DNA of 64,000 bases from JBDTNL01 sp039933785 (GTDB lineage: Bacteria; Acidobacteriota; Thermoanaerobaculia; Multivoradales; JAGPDF01). The stretch covers positions 1 through 64,000 of the forward strand of contig JBDTNL010000008.1 in the NCBI GenBank assembly GCA_039933785.1, in the 5' to 3' direction. Of the stretch, positions 30,304-39,586 are shown piece after piece; the stretch's first letter is position 1; each line of letters begins with the position of its first letter. A model generated the notes under the pieces. It did no database searches. It saw nothing but the letters and a program-made list of their open reading frames with translations, and was not told the DNA's origin. Made by a program: the position numbers and the translations under genes.

Positions 30304-31208
30304 TGTTCGAGCGGCGCTCGCTCGGCCTGCGCTCGAGCCTCGCCCTGGGCGGGCTCGCGCTGAGTCTCGCGCTGATCGGGTCGGGGCGTCCGGCCGCGGC
30401 GCTCGGCAGTTCCGAGCCGCCGCCAATCGGCTCGATCGAGGATCCGAACAGCGCCACGAAACCACCCATGCTGCGCGACGTCGGCTACGACCAGAAGATC
30501 GGCGGCCAGCTTCCGCTCGACGTCGAATTGCGCGACGAGCAGGGGCAGGCGGTCAAGATCGGCGAGTACTTCGGTCACGGCAAGCCGGTGATCCTGGCCC
30601 TGGTGTACTACGAGTGCCCGATGCTCTGCACCATGGTGCTCAACGGTGTGGTCTCGGGTCTCAAGCCCTTGGGACTCACCGCGGGCAAGGATTTCGACAT
30701 TGTGGCGGTGAGCTTCAACCCGCACGACACGCCGGCGCTCGCCAAGGCGAAGAAGCTCAACTATGTCGATCGCTATGGGCGCGCCGGCAGCGAAGCGGGC
30801 TGGCACTTCCTCACTGCCGAGCCGGCCGCCATCGCGCGCGTCACCTCGGCGGTCGGTTTCCGCTACGTCTGGGACGCGGGGGCCAAGCAATTCGCCCATC
30901 CGAGCGGCATCGTCTTGCTGACGCCCGGCGGCGAGATCTCGCGCTACCTGTTCGGCGTCGACTATGAGCCCAAGGACCTGAAGCTCGGCTTGATCGAGTC
31001 CTCGCAGGGTCGCCTGGGCACGCTTACGGATCAAGTGCTGCTCTACTGCTTTCACTACGATCCCGCCATGGGCCGCTACAGCGCGGCGGTGATCAATCTG
31101 GTCCGGGCCGGGGGCATCCTGACCCTTCTCCTGTTCGGCCTCTTCCTGGTCCTCGCCCGGCGCCGGAGCTCGGCATCCGCGGCACACAGAGTCGAGGGCA
31201 CGCTTTAG
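30303..31208 (+). CDS. SCO-family protein with C-terminal membrane helix
   Basis: A 301-residue protein starting at a GTG that shares its first base with the preceding stop. A signal peptide (about 8-34) is followed by the SCO thioredoxin fold with copper-type pair YYECPMLC and a candidate histidine in FAHPSGIVLL, then a C-terminal membrane helix (ILTLLLFGLFLVLA). It differs from the shorter SCO at 19389 by this tail anchor. It probably loads CuA of the downstream subunit II. Confidence 0.9.
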   Translation: MFERRSLGLRSSLALGGLALSLALIGSGRPAAALGSSEPPPIGSIEDPNSATKPPMLRDVGYDQKIGGQLPLDVELRDEQGQAVKIGEYFGHGKPVILALVYYECPMLCTMVLNGVVSGLKPLGLTAGKDFDIVAVSFNPHDTPALAKAKKLNYVDRYGRAGSEAGWHFLTAEPAAIARVTSAVGFRYVWDAGAKQFAHPSGIVLLTPGGEISRYLFGVDYEPKDLKLGLIESSQGRLGTLTDQVLLYCFHYDPAMGRYSAAVINLVRAGGILTLLLFGLFLVLARRRSSASAAHRVEGTL

Positions 31209-31245
31209 TCCACTTCCGGCCAGACAACTTCGAGCAAACGAATCT

Positions 31246-32184
31246 ATGTGGCAGAACCTCCCGCTATTTCCTGATTCAGCGTCGACCCTGGCGGGCCAGG
31301 TCGATGGGATCTACCTGTTCAGCGTCGCCATCGCGCTGATCTTCTCGGCGCTGATCGCGGTCATGGTGATCACGCTGGCGATCAAGTATCGCCGCCGGCA
31401 TCCCGATCAGATCGGCAGCGAGGAGCATCCGCCGGAAATTCTCGAGCTCGTCTGGAGCGTCGTTCCGCTCGGCATCATGCTGGTGATGTTCTTCTGGGGC
31501 GCCCGGGTCTTCGTCACGGCACGCACCGTGCCGGCCAACGCGGTCGAGTATCACGCCGTCGCCAAGCGCTGGATGTGGAAGTTCCAGCATCCGAGCGGTG
31601 CGCGGGAGATCAACGAGCTCCACGTGCCGGTCGGCCAGACCATCGTCATGAAGATGACCTCCGAGGACGTGATCCACGACTTCTTCGTGCCCGCGTTCCG
31701 GACCAAATACGACATCGTCCCCGGCCGCTACACGACGGTCTGGTTCCAGGCCACCAAGGTGGGCGAGTACCACCTCTTCTGCGCCGAGTACTGCGGCGCC
31801 GAGCACTCCCGCATGGGCGGTCGCGTGGTCGTGATGTCACCCCGGGACTATGAAGAGTGGCTGACGCACGGCAACGCCGGGGTCGCTCCCGCGGCCTCGG
31901 GCGCCGAGCTCTTCGGGACCCTGGCCTGCAATACCTGCCACAAGAGCGACAGCGCGGCCCGCGCGCCGAAGCTCGACGGCGCCTACGGCACCCAAGTGAC
32001 CATGGTCGACGGCACGACCGCGAAATTCGACGACGACTACATCCGCGAGAGCATCCTGAATCCGCAAGCCAAGGTGGTCAGCGGCTTCCAGCCGATCATG
32101 CCGACCTTCAAGGGGCAGATCAGCGAGGACCAGCTGCTGCAGCTGATCACCTACGTCAAGTCTCTCTCTGGCCCAGGAAAGTGA
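31246..32184 (+). CDS. coxB: cytochrome c oxidase subunit II with fused cytochrome c (caa3)
   Basis: A 312-residue protein with two N-terminal helices, a CuA cupredoxin domain (ligands in VIHDFF and CAEYCGAEHSRM) and a C-terminal cytochrome c domain with CNTCHK and a late MPTFKG methionine. The fusion marks a caa3-type oxidase that accepts electrons through its own haem c, probably from ActE. The K-channel entrance glutamate is in PPEILELVW. Confidence 0.94.
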   Translation: MWQNLPLFPDSASTLAGQVDGIYLFSVAIALIFSALIAVMVITLAIKYRRRHPDQIGSEEHPPEILELVWSVVPLGIMLVMFFWGARVFVTARTVPANAVEYHAVAKRWMWKFQHPSGAREINELHVPVGQTIVMKMTSEDVIHDFFVPAFRTKYDIVPGRYTTVWFQATKVGEYHLFCAEYCGAEHSRMGGRVVVMSPRDYEEWLTHGNAGVAPAASGAELFGTLACNTCHKSDSAARAPKLDGAYGTQVTMVDGTTAKFDDDYIRESILNPQAKVVSGFQPIMPTFKGQISEDQLLQLITYVKSLSGPGK

Positions 32185-32210
32185 GACAGCGAAGTGAGGA
32201 CACCGTCACG

Positions 32211-33848
32211 ATGAGCACTGCGTCTTCGGCACCCGCCAGGAACTACCTCAACTCCTCCTACGGCCTGTGGTCTTGGCTCACCACCAAGGATCACAAGCGC
32301 ATCGGCATCCTGTACGCCATCACGATCACGGTCTTCTTCGCGATCGGCGGCCTGATGGCCACCCTGATCCGCCTCGAGCTCGCGACACCCGCCGGCGACC
32401 TGCTGCAGCCGGACACCTACAACCGGGTGTTCACGATGCATGGCATCTTGATGGTCTTTTTCTTCCTCGTGCCGTCGATTCCGGCGACGCTGGGTAACTT
32501 CCTGTTGCCGTTGATGCTGGGTGCAAAGGACGTCGCGTTTCCCAAGCTGAACCTCGCCAGCTGGTACTGCTTGGTCGCCGGCGGCGCGCTGACCCTCTGG
32601 GCCTTGATCCACGGCGGCGTCGATACCGGCTGGACGTTCTACACGCCGTACAGCTCGTCCTATAGCAACACTTGGGTGAACGTGACCGGGATCGGCGTCT
32701 TCATCGCTGGGTTCTCGTCGATCCTCACCGGAGTCAACTTCATCGCCACGATCCATCGCATGCGCGCACCGGGAATGACCTGGTTCCGTATGCCGCTCTT
32801 CGTTTGGGCGCACTACGCGACCGCCCTGATCCAGGTGCTCGGGACGCCAGTGATCGCTATCACGCTCCTCCTGCTCGTCCTCGAGCGCACCTTCCATATC
32901 GGCATTTTCGATCCCACGCTGGGCGGCGATCCGGTGCTCTTCCAGCACCTCTTCTGGTTCTATTCGCACCCCGCGGTGTACATCATGATCCTGCCCTCCA
33001 TGGGCGTGGTGAGCGAGATCATCGCCGCCTTCACCCGCAAGCGGGTCTTCGGCTATCGCTTCATCGCCTTCTCCAGTCTGGGGATCGCCATCCTCGGCTT
33101 CCTGGTCTGGGGCCACCACTTGTTTGTGGCCGGCATCTCGACGTACTCGGCGCTGGTGTTCTCGGTGCTTAGCATGCTGGTCGCGGTGCCCTCCGCGATC
33201 AAGGTGTTCAATTGGAGCGCCACCCTCTACAAGGCCTCGGTTTCCTGGGAAACGCCGATGCTCTACGCCTTGGGTTTTATCGGCCTGTTCACCATCGGCG
33301 GTCTCACCGGCGTGATGCTCGCGACGCTCGGGATCGACCTGCACGTGACCGACACGTATTTCGTGATCGCGCATTTCCACTACGTCATGGTCGGCGGTGC
33401 GATCATGGGTTACCTCGGCGGCCTGCACTTCTGGTGGCCGAAGATCACCGGGCGGATGTACCCGGTGTTCTGGTCCAAGCTCGCCGCTTTGCTGGTCTTC
33501 GTCGGCTTCAATCTGACGTTCTTCCCGCAATTCATCCTCGGCTACATGGGCATGCCGCGCCGCTACCACGCGTATCCACCGGAGTTTCAGGTCCTAAACG
33601 TCATGTCGTCGGCCGGCGCCACGGTGCTCGCGGTGGGCTACATGCTGCCGCTGATCTACCTCGCCTGGTCCATGCGCTATGGCCGCAAGGCGCCCGAGAA
33701 TCCCTGGGGAGCGGTCGGCCTCGAGTGGGAGACCAGCTCGCCGCCTCCGCCCGAGAACTTCGTCCACACGCCGGTCGTCACCGGCGAGGCGTACGACTAC
33801 ACCAAGAAGGTCTACGCCTTCCCCACCCAGGAGGCCGAGCTTGTCTAG
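32211..33848 (+). CDS. coxA: cytochrome c oxidase subunit I, A2 type
   Basis: A 545-residue twelve-helix subunit. Haem and CuB ligands are in MHGILM, SHPAVY, GHHLF and AHFHYV. Residues 251-257 read YSHPAVY, the Tyr-Ser pattern of A2 oxidases that replaces the usual glutamate. The K-channel lysine is present (K331 in AVPSAIKVFNW). The ATG at 32211 is chosen because the frame open upstream overlaps coxB and has no homology. Start and terminus agree with the family. Confidence 0.95.
   Translation: MSTASSAPARNYLNSSYGLWSWLTTKDHKRIGILYAITITVFFAIGGLMATLIRLELATPAGDLLQPDTYNRVFTMHGILMVFFFLVPSIPATLGNFLLPLMLGAKDVAFPKLNLASWYCLVAGGALTLWALIHGGVDTGWTFYTPYSSSYSNTWVNVTGIGVFIAGFSSILTGVNFIATIHRMRAPGMTWFRMPLFVWAHYATALIQVLGTPVIAITLLLLVLERTFHIGIFDPTLGGDPVLFQHLFWFYSHPAVYIMILPSMGVVSEIIAAFTRKRVFGYRFIAFSSLGIAILGFLVWGHHLFVAGISTYSALVFSVLSMLVAVPSAIKVFNWSATLYKASVSWETPMLYALGFIGLFTIGGLTGVMLATLGIDLHVTDTYFVIAHFHYVMVGGAIMGYLGGLHFWWPKITGRMYPVFWSKLAALLVFVGFNLTFFPQFILGYMGMPRRYHAYPPEFQVLNVMSSAGATVLAVGYMLPLIYLAWSMRYGRKAPENPWGAVGLEWETSSPPPPENFVHTPVVTGEAYDYTKKVYAFPTQEAELV
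33829..33834 (+). promoter_or_regulatory. ribosome binding site that fixes the coxC TTG start
   Basis: A perfect AGGAGG inside the end of coxA lies six bases before TTG at 33841. There is no ATG or GTG start in a better position, so this site decides the coxC start. Confidence 0.75.
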
Positions 33849-34557
33849 CACCGACCACACCGGTGACTTGAGCGCCGCGCACGCCGGCGCGGCTCACGCA
33901 GCCCTGCCGCGGTTGGAGCACCATTTCGACAGCTACGAACAGCAGCGCGAAACCGCGTCGCTCGGGATGTGGCTGTTCATCGGTCAGGAAATGCTGTTTT
34001 TCGGCGGACTGTTCACCGCCTACATCATCTTCCGACACCTGTTCCCGGATGCTTTCGCGGCCGCCAGCCATCATCTCGACATCCGGCTTGGTTCCTTCAA
34101 CACGGTGGTGCTGATCGGCAGCTCGCTCACCATGGCGCTCGCCGTGCGCGCCGCGCAGCTCGGCCGGCAGAAAGTCTGCGGCTGGTTCCTGATCGCCACC
34201 ATGGTGCTCGGCGTCACGTTCCTGGGCGTCAAGGCGATCGAGTACCACGCCAAGTACGTCGAGAATCACATTCCCGGCGTCACCCAGTTCCATTGGGAAG
34301 AGAATTTCCATGGCAAGCAGATCCCGCAGAACCAGGCGCGGATCTTCTACGGCCTGTACTTCGCCATGACCGGCCTGCACGCTCTGCACATGATCGTCGG
34401 TATCGGCATTCTGCTCTGGCTGCTCTACTGGGTGCGTCGCGGGCGCTTCACGCCGGACAACTACAACTATGTCGAGGGCGTCGGCCTGTACTGGCACTTC
34501 GTCGACATCATTTGGATCTTCCTCTTCCCGCTGTTGTATCTGATCGGACGTCACTGA
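33841..34557 (+). CDS. coxC: cytochrome c oxidase subunit III
   Basis: A 238-residue membrane protein of the subunit III family (SLGMWLFIGQEMLFFGGLF, the FYGLYFAMTGLHALHMIVG motif and YWHFVDIIWIFLFPLLYL). It starts at TTG 33841, overlapping coxA by 8 bases. It stabilises subunit I and helps proton uptake. It is followed 7 bases later by subunit IV. Confidence 0.94.
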   Translation: MSSTDHTGDLSAAHAGAAHAALPRLEHHFDSYEQQRETASLGMWLFIGQEMLFFGGLFTAYIIFRHLFPDAFAAASHHLDIRLGSFNTVVLIGSSLTMALAVRAAQLGRQKVCGWFLIATMVLGVTFLGVKAIEYHAKYVENHIPGVTQFHWEENFHGKQIPQNQARIFYGLYFAMTGLHALHMIVGIGILLWLLYWVRRGRFTPDNYNYVEGVGLYWHFVDIIWIFLFPLLYLIGRH

Positions 34558-34564
34558 GGTCGCC

Positions 34565-34912
34565 ATGTCCGCGCATATCTCTTCGGTCAAGCTGTACATC
34601 GCGATCTTCCTCGCCCTCATGGTCGGCACGGCGCTCACCGTCGCCGCTGCCTTCATCGACATGGGGGCGCTCAACAACGTGGTGGCGATGGGCATTGCGG
34701 CCATCAAGGCCACGCTGGTGGTGCTGTTCTTCATGCACGTGCGCTACAGCAGCCGCCTGACCTCGATGATCGTCGGCGCCGCCGTGCTCTTTCTGGCGCT
34801 GCTCTTCGGTCTCACCCTGATGGACAACTTCACCCGCCCCGCCGATTTCGTCGACCACACGTTGTTCGATACGCCCCCGGCCAGCTCCACGGCGGTGACG
34901 GGAGAGCACTGA
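34565..34912 (+). CDS. coxD: cytochrome c oxidase subunit IV
   Basis: A 115-residue membrane protein with three helices and the FFMHVRYSSRL motif of prokaryotic subunit IV (COX4 pro). It closes the ACIII-caa3 operon; the next gene starts 8 bases later but is unrelated by function. Confidence 0.9.
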   Translation: MSAHISSVKLYIAIFLALMVGTALTVAAAFIDMGALNNVVAMGIAAIKATLVVLFFMHVRYSSRLTSMIVGAAVLFLALLFGLTLMDNFTRPADFVDHTLFDTPPASSTAVTGEH

Positions 34913-34920
34913 GCCGCGGG

Positions 34921-35472
34921 TTGGGACCCAACACATCTCTCATCGACCTCCTGCTCGAGCTCCAAGCGCTCGACCGGGTCCCCCGCATGGGATACCTGCT
35001 GCGCGGAGTAAGCGCGGCAGAGAGCATCACCGAACATTCCTGGCACGTGCTCTTCCTGGTGTGGTCCCTGGCTCGACAAGAGCCGGAGCTCGACATCCAT
35101 CGGGCGATGGAGATCGCTCTGGTGCACGACCTCGCGGAGGTCCGCGTGGGGGACCTGCCGAGAACCGCCTCGCGCTACTTTCCCGCCGGCGCCAAGGCGG
35201 CGGCCGAAGAAGCGGCCCTGACCGAAGTCCTGGCGCCCATACCCGCGGCCATCGAGCTCTGGCGCGAGTACGACCGCGGCGAGAGCCCCGAGGCCCGCTT
35301 CGTCAAGGGCTGCGACAAGCTGCAGCTGATGATCAAGGTCTCGGCCTACGAGAAGTGGCAGGAGGGTGCGCTGTCGGAGTTCTGGGACAACCCGGACAAC
35401 TTCCCCGACGGCGGCTTCGCTTCGATACGCGGCGCCTTCGACGACCTGCGGAAACGCCGTTCAGCCGGTTAA
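34921..35472 (+). CDS. HD-domain nucleotidase, YfbR/HDDC2-like
   Basis: A 183-residue HD phosphohydrolase starting with TTG. The metal residues are visible in ESITEHSWHV, the HD pair LVHDLAEVRVGD, and a late aspartate in KGCDKLQLM. The HDDC2/YfbR family removes phosphate from deoxynucleoside monophosphates. It is only 8 bases after coxD and may be read through from the oxidase operon. Its last 12 bases overlap the convergent PfpI gene. Confidence 0.85.
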   Translation: MGPNTSLIDLLLELQALDRVPRMGYLLRGVSAAESITEHSWHVLFLVWSLARQEPELDIHRAMEIALVHDLAEVRVGDLPRTASRYFPAGAKAAAEEAALTEVLAPIPAAIELWREYDRGESPEARFVKGCDKLQLMIKVSAYEKWQEGALSEFWDNPDNFPDGGFASIRGAFDDLRKRRSAG

Positions 35473-36087
35473 GGCGTGGGCGCCAGCTCGGCGGAATTCG
35501 ATGTAGTGCGCCGTCTCGTCGGCCACATCTTTGCCGTGCAATCGCTCGACCACGTAGAACGACATGTCGATTCCAGCCGCAACGCCGGCTGAGCTGATCA
35601 CGCCGTCATCCACCACGCGCTGATTGCGCTCGACTTCGACCCCGGCATTCAGCGACTCCAGCAGATCGAGTGCCGCCCAGTGCGTGGTCGCGCGGCGGCC
35701 GCGAAGGAGACCCGCTTGTGCAAGCAGCAGGGCGCCCGTACAGACCGAGGTGACGGTCTCGGCGTCGGCGGCCACGGTTCGGATCCAATCCAGTGTTGGC
35801 GCATCGTTGAGCAGCCCACGGGTACCGAAACCTCCGGGCACGAGCAGGATGTCGATCGCCGGCGCGCTCGAGAAGTCGTGCCGCGGAACGATCTCGAGTC
35901 CGCCGCTCGCATGGATCGGCCGGCGCTCGCGCGCCACGGTGAAGACCTCGAACGGAGCGCTCGCGTCGCCGCGTCTCGACTCGACCCCTGGTTCCAGGCG
36001 AACCCTGGAGAACACCTCAAAGGGCCCGGCAAAGTCGAGCACTTCGACATCGTCGAAGATCAGGATGCCCACGGTGCGCCGTTGCAT
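35461..36087 (-). CDS. DJ-1/PfpI-family protein
   Basis: A 208-residue class I glutamine amidotransferase-like protein. The nucleophile elbow is SVCTGALLLAQAG, with a glutamate early in VLDFAGPFEVF and histidine in RATTHWAALD. This pattern is that of isonitrile hydratase-like and AraC-associated DJ-1 proteins; substrate unknown. It follows hemN by 6 bases on the minus strand and may be the last gene of the haem operon. Confidence 0.85.
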   Translation of the reverse strand: MQRRTVGILIFDDVEVLDFAGPFEVFSRVRLEPGVESRRGDASAPFEVFTVARERRPIHASGGLEIVPRHDFSSAPAIDILLVPGGFGTRGLLNDAPTLDWIRTVAADAETVTSVCTGALLLAQAGLLRGRRATTHWAALDLLESLNAGVEVERNQRVVDDGVISSAGVAAGIDMSFYVVERLHGKDVADETAHYIEFRRAGAHALTG

Positions 36088-36093
36088 GCCCGC

Positions 36094-37518
36094 CTACACC
36101 GTCCGCGAGAACGCCGGCTTGCCGCTCTCGCGCTGGGCTTCGAAATAGCGGTCGAACACCATGCAGAGGTTGCGCACGAACATACGGCCCGCGTCGGTGA
36201 CGCGCAAGGCTCGCGGGGCATTGGTGACCAGCCTGACCGCTCCGTCAACAACGTCGGAGATCCGGGCAAGCTCGGCCGCGAAATAGGTGTCGAAGTCGAC
36301 CGCGAAGCGCCGCCCGACCTCGACCTTGTCGACTGCGAACTTGCACATCAGCTCGCGGATCACGTACTGACGAAGCCGATCGTCGTCGTCGAGCAGGTAG
36401 CCGCGCTGGATGGGCAGCCGACCGGCATCGAGCGCGGCGTAGTAGGCCTTGAGCTTGCGCTCGTTCTGGAAGAAGGCACCGTCGACCTCGCCGATGCCCG
36501 AAACACCCAGCGCCAGGGTCGTCTCCGACGGCTTGACGGTGTAGCCCATGAAGTTGCGATCCAGACGCGACTCGCGCGCGGCGCGCGCCAACTCGTCGCC
36601 GGGAAGCGCGAAGTGATCGATGCCGATCGACTCATACCCTGCCGCGCGCAGCCGTTCGAGCGCCATGCGATAGAGCGTCAGCTTGGTTTCTCGCGTCGGA
36701 AACCGTGCAGTATCGAGTCGCCGTTGATGCGGCTTCACCCACGGCACATAGGCGAACGAGTACATGGCCACGCGTTCGGGTCGAAGCTCCAGCAGGCGGT
36801 CGAGACTGAGGTCGAAGCTCGCCTCGTCCTGCGCCGGCAGACCGTACACCAGATCGAAATTGATCCCCTCGTCGAACCCCAGCTCCCGCGCGACGTCGAG
36901 GAGGGCGCGAGTCTCCTCGAACGTCTGGCGCCGCCCAATCGCCTCCTGCACGGCGGGCGTGAAGTCCTGCACGCCCATCGACAGCCGGTTGAAGCCTAGG
37001 CGGGCCAAGGTCTCCAGGTGCGAACGAGTCGTCACGCGCGGGTCGATCTCGATCGCCAGCTCGGCGCCGGGTTCGAACTCGAAGTGCCGCGCGATGCCGG
37101 CGAAGAGCTCTTCCAGCTCGGCGGGAGAGAGATACGTCGGCGTTCCGCCACCCCAGTGCATCTGCGCCACGGCGCGTTGGTCGGGCAGCCGCTCCGCGAG
37201 CCTGTCGGTCTCCCGCAGGAGGTAGCCAAGATACGTGTGCGCCACCTCGCGATGCGGCGTCGCGATGAAGTGGCAGGCGCAGAACGAACACCGGCTCTCG
37301 CAGAACGGAATGTGCACGTAGAGGCTCAGGGGGCTCCCGGCGGGACCCTGGTTGGCGAGCGCCAGGCGCGAGAGGTACGCCTGCTCATCGACGCCCTCGT
37401 GAAATTCGAGCGCCGTCGGGTACGAGGTGTAGCGTGGGCCCGAGCGATCGAGTCGACGAATCGACTCCGGATCGAGCGCGGCCGAGGCAAGCGAGACGGA
37501 GGGAGCGCGCAGCGTCAT
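36094..37518 (-). CDS. hemN: oxygen-independent coproporphyrinogen III dehydrogenase
   Basis: A 474-residue radical SAM enzyme. The cluster motif is CESRCSFCAC (C73, C77, C80), preceded by the substrate/SAM-site GPRYTSYPTA and followed by GGGTPTYLSP. It converts coproporphyrinogen III to protoporphyrinogen IX without O2. The ATG at 37518 overlaps the hemE stop by 4 bases (ATGA); the open frame upstream is a shadow over hemE. Confidence 0.95.
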   Translation of the reverse strand: MTLRAPSVSLASAALDPESIRRLDRSGPRYTSYPTALEFHEGVDEQAYLSRLALANQGPAGSPLSLYVHIPFCESRCSFCACHFIATPHREVAHTYLGYLLRETDRLAERLPDQRAVAQMHWGGGTPTYLSPAELEELFAGIARHFEFEPGAELAIEIDPRVTTRSHLETLARLGFNRLSMGVQDFTPAVQEAIGRRQTFEETRALLDVARELGFDEGINFDLVYGLPAQDEASFDLSLDRLLELRPERVAMYSFAYVPWVKPHQRRLDTARFPTRETKLTLYRMALERLRAAGYESIGIDHFALPGDELARAARESRLDRNFMGYTVKPSETTLALGVSGIGEVDGAFFQNERKLKAYYAALDAGRLPIQRGYLLDDDDRLRQYVIRELMCKFAVDKVEVGRRFAVDFDTYFAAELARISDVVDGAVRLVTNAPRALRVTDAGRMFVRNLCMVFDRYFEAQRESGKPAFSRTV

Positions 37519-38585
37519 CGAGCGTGGCCCGCAGAGTGCTTGTGCACGTGATCGATCAAACGCGCGACCTTCGCGGGATCGCTCGTGCGCTCGATACCGT
37601 GGCCCAGACTGAAGATGTGTCCGGGCAGCGGGCCCGCCTCCGCCAGCACGCGGTCGGCGAGCCGCTCGAGCTCGGCGTCCTCGGCGAACAGAGCCGCGGG
37701 ATCGAGATTGCCCTGGACGGCGATGCTGTCGCCCACGATCTCGCGTGCCGCCGACAGCGGCGTGCGCCAATCGACGCCGAGGACCTCGACTGGCAGCGTG
37801 GCAGCGTCCGCGAGCAGCGCCCCGCCTTGAAATGGAAAGTAGATTCGCGGCAGGCCTGTCCCTGCGAGCCCCTCGAGCATCTTGCGCACCGCGGGCAGCG
37901 CGAAGCGCCGGAACTCTTCAGGGGCAAGCAGCCCGGCCCAGGAATCGAACAGCATGAGGGCCTGCGCACCGGCGTTTGCCTGGGCGCGGAGATACGCGAT
38001 ACCAAGATCGGCCAGCTTGTCCATCAGGCGTACTGCAGCTACCGGCTCGCGGTACATGAATGAACGCGCCTGCACGAAGCCGCCGCCACCCTGGCCCTCG
38101 ATGAGATAGCAAAAGAGCGTGAACGGAGCGCCCGCGAAACAGATCAATGGCACGTTCGCCGGCAGCTCACCACGCAAGGCTCGGATCGCCGCCATGACGT
38201 AGCCCGCGCTCTCTTCGATATCCGGCAACACCAGGGCCTCGACCGCTGCCGGAGAGCGCACCGGGCGTTCGAGGACCGGACCGGGCGCGAAGGTAAGCCC
38301 CAAGCCAAGACCGTCGAGCGGAGTCATGATGTCGGCGAACAGGATCGCCGCATCCAGCGGGAATCGCCGAATCGGCTGCAGGGTCACTTCGACCGCGAGC
38401 TCCGGCGTGCGCATCAGGGTGAGGAAGTCGTGCTGCTCGCGCAGGGCCCGGTACTCCGGCAGATAGCGCCCCGCCTGGCGCTGGATCCAGATCGGCGTGT
38501 GGGCGACCGGCAAGCATCGACACGCGGCGAGGAACGGCGGCAGTGCAGCGACCGAGCTCGCGGTGGACTGCACTCCCCGACTCAT
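37515..38585 (-). CDS. hemE: uroporphyrinogen decarboxylase
   Basis: A 356-residue enzyme from the ATG at 38585, giving a normal distance to the first motif RQAGRYLPEY. An ATG at 38621 would overlap hemB by 22 bases and add 12 residues. Further motifs are ILFADIMTPLDGLG with the catalytic aspartate and the ICFAGAPFTL loop. It decarboxylates four acetate groups of uroporphyrinogen III. It is sixth of seven haem genes. Confidence 0.94.
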   Translation of the reverse strand: MSRGVQSTASSVAALPPFLAACRCLPVAHTPIWIQRQAGRYLPEYRALREQHDFLTLMRTPELAVEVTLQPIRRFPLDAAILFADIMTPLDGLGLGLTFAPGPVLERPVRSPAAVEALVLPDIEESAGYVMAAIRALRGELPANVPLICFAGAPFTLFCYLIEGQGGGGFVQARSFMYREPVAAVRLMDKLADLGIAYLRAQANAGAQALMLFDSWAGLLAPEEFRRFALPAVRKMLEGLAGTGLPRIYFPFQGGALLADAATLPVEVLGVDWRTPLSAAREIVGDSIAVQGNLDPAALFAEDAELERLADRVLAEAGPLPGHIFSLGHGIERTSDPAKVARLIDHVHKHSAGHAR

Positions 38586-38599
38586 CTCGACCGGCTCGT

Positions 38600-39583
38600 T
38601 CAAGAAGCGTCCTTGAGCCATCGAGCGATGTCCGGAGCGAAGTACGTGAGGATGATGTCGGCGCCCGCACGCTTGATGCCGATCAGGCTCTCGAGGGCGA
38701 CCCGGCGTTCGTCCACCCAGCCGCGCTCGGCCGCCGCCTTGATAAGGCTGTACTCGCCCGAGACCTGGTAGGCCGCGGTCGGCATGCCGAAGGCGTCTTT
38801 CACCCGGCGGATCACGTCGAGGTAGGGCCCCGCGGGCTTGACCATCACGATGTCGGCGCCCTCTTCGATGTCGAGAGCTACCTCGCGGAGAGCCTCCTCC
38901 ACATTCGCCGGATCCATCTGGTAGGCCTTTCGATCGCCGAACGCCGGCGTCGACCCCGCCGCTTCTCGGAACGGCCCGTAGTACGCCGAGGCGTACTTCG
39001 CGGCATAGGCGACGATCGGCAGCTCCGGGAAACCGCCGGCGTCGAGCGCTTCACGGAGCGCGCCAACCCGGCCGTCCATCATGTCGCTCGGCGCCACGGC
39101 GTCCGCTCCCGCCTCGGCGTAGACCACTGCCGCGCGGGCGAGCAGGAGGAGCGTCTCGTCGTTCACCACGCGACCGGCGTCGTCGAGCACGCCGCAGTGA
39201 CCGTGGCTGGTGTATTCGCACAAGCACACGTCAGCCCAGACCAGGAGATCGGGCAACTCACGCTTCAATGCACGAATGGCGCGCGGCACGATCCCGTCGG
39301 CCACATAGCCCTCGCTGCCCATGGGATCCTTCTGCTCCGGAATCCCGAACAGGATGACCGCGCCGACCCCGAGCTCGTGCGCCACCCGGGCATCCGCCAC
39401 CACCTGATCGACCGAGAGCTGACAGATGCCCGGCATGCTCACCACCGGATTGCGCACGTTGGCACCGTGGATTGCGAACATCGGATAGACCAGCTCGGCG
39501 GTCCGCAATTGGGTTTCCGCAAGCATGGCCCGCCATTCCGCATTGGCGCGCAGGCGTCGCGGGCGGCTCTGGGGAAAGGCCAT
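38600..39583 (-). CDS. hemB: porphobilinogen synthase (5-aminolevulinate dehydratase)
   Basis: A 327-residue enzyme with the two active-site lysines in AYAAKYASAYYG and DIVMVKPAGPYLD and the zinc-type cysteine cluster DVCLCEYTSHGHCGV. It joins two 5-aminolevulinates to porphobilinogen. Presence of the three cysteines suggests a zinc rather than magnesium active site. It follows hemD by 3 bases. Confidence 0.96.
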   Translation of the reverse strand: MAFPQSRPRRLRANAEWRAMLAETQLRTAELVYPMFAIHGANVRNPVVSMPGICQLSVDQVVADARVAHELGVGAVILFGIPEQKDPMGSEGYVADGIVPRAIRALKRELPDLLVWADVCLCEYTSHGHCGVLDDAGRVVNDETLLLLARAAVVYAEAGADAVAPSDMMDGRVGALREALDAGGFPELPIVAYAAKYASAYYGPFREAAGSTPAFGDRKAYQMDPANVEEALREVALDIEEGADIVMVKPAGPYLDVIRRVKDAFGMPTAAYQVSGEYSLIKAAAERGWVDERRVALESLIGIKRAGADIILTYFAPDIARWLKDAS

Positions 39584-39586
39584 CTC

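Noticed and set aside
31857..32210. N-terminal extension of the first subunit I gene over coxB.
   Set aside because: The frame is open but lies wholly over the cytochrome c domain of coxB; the subunit I family begins at the ATG at 32211.
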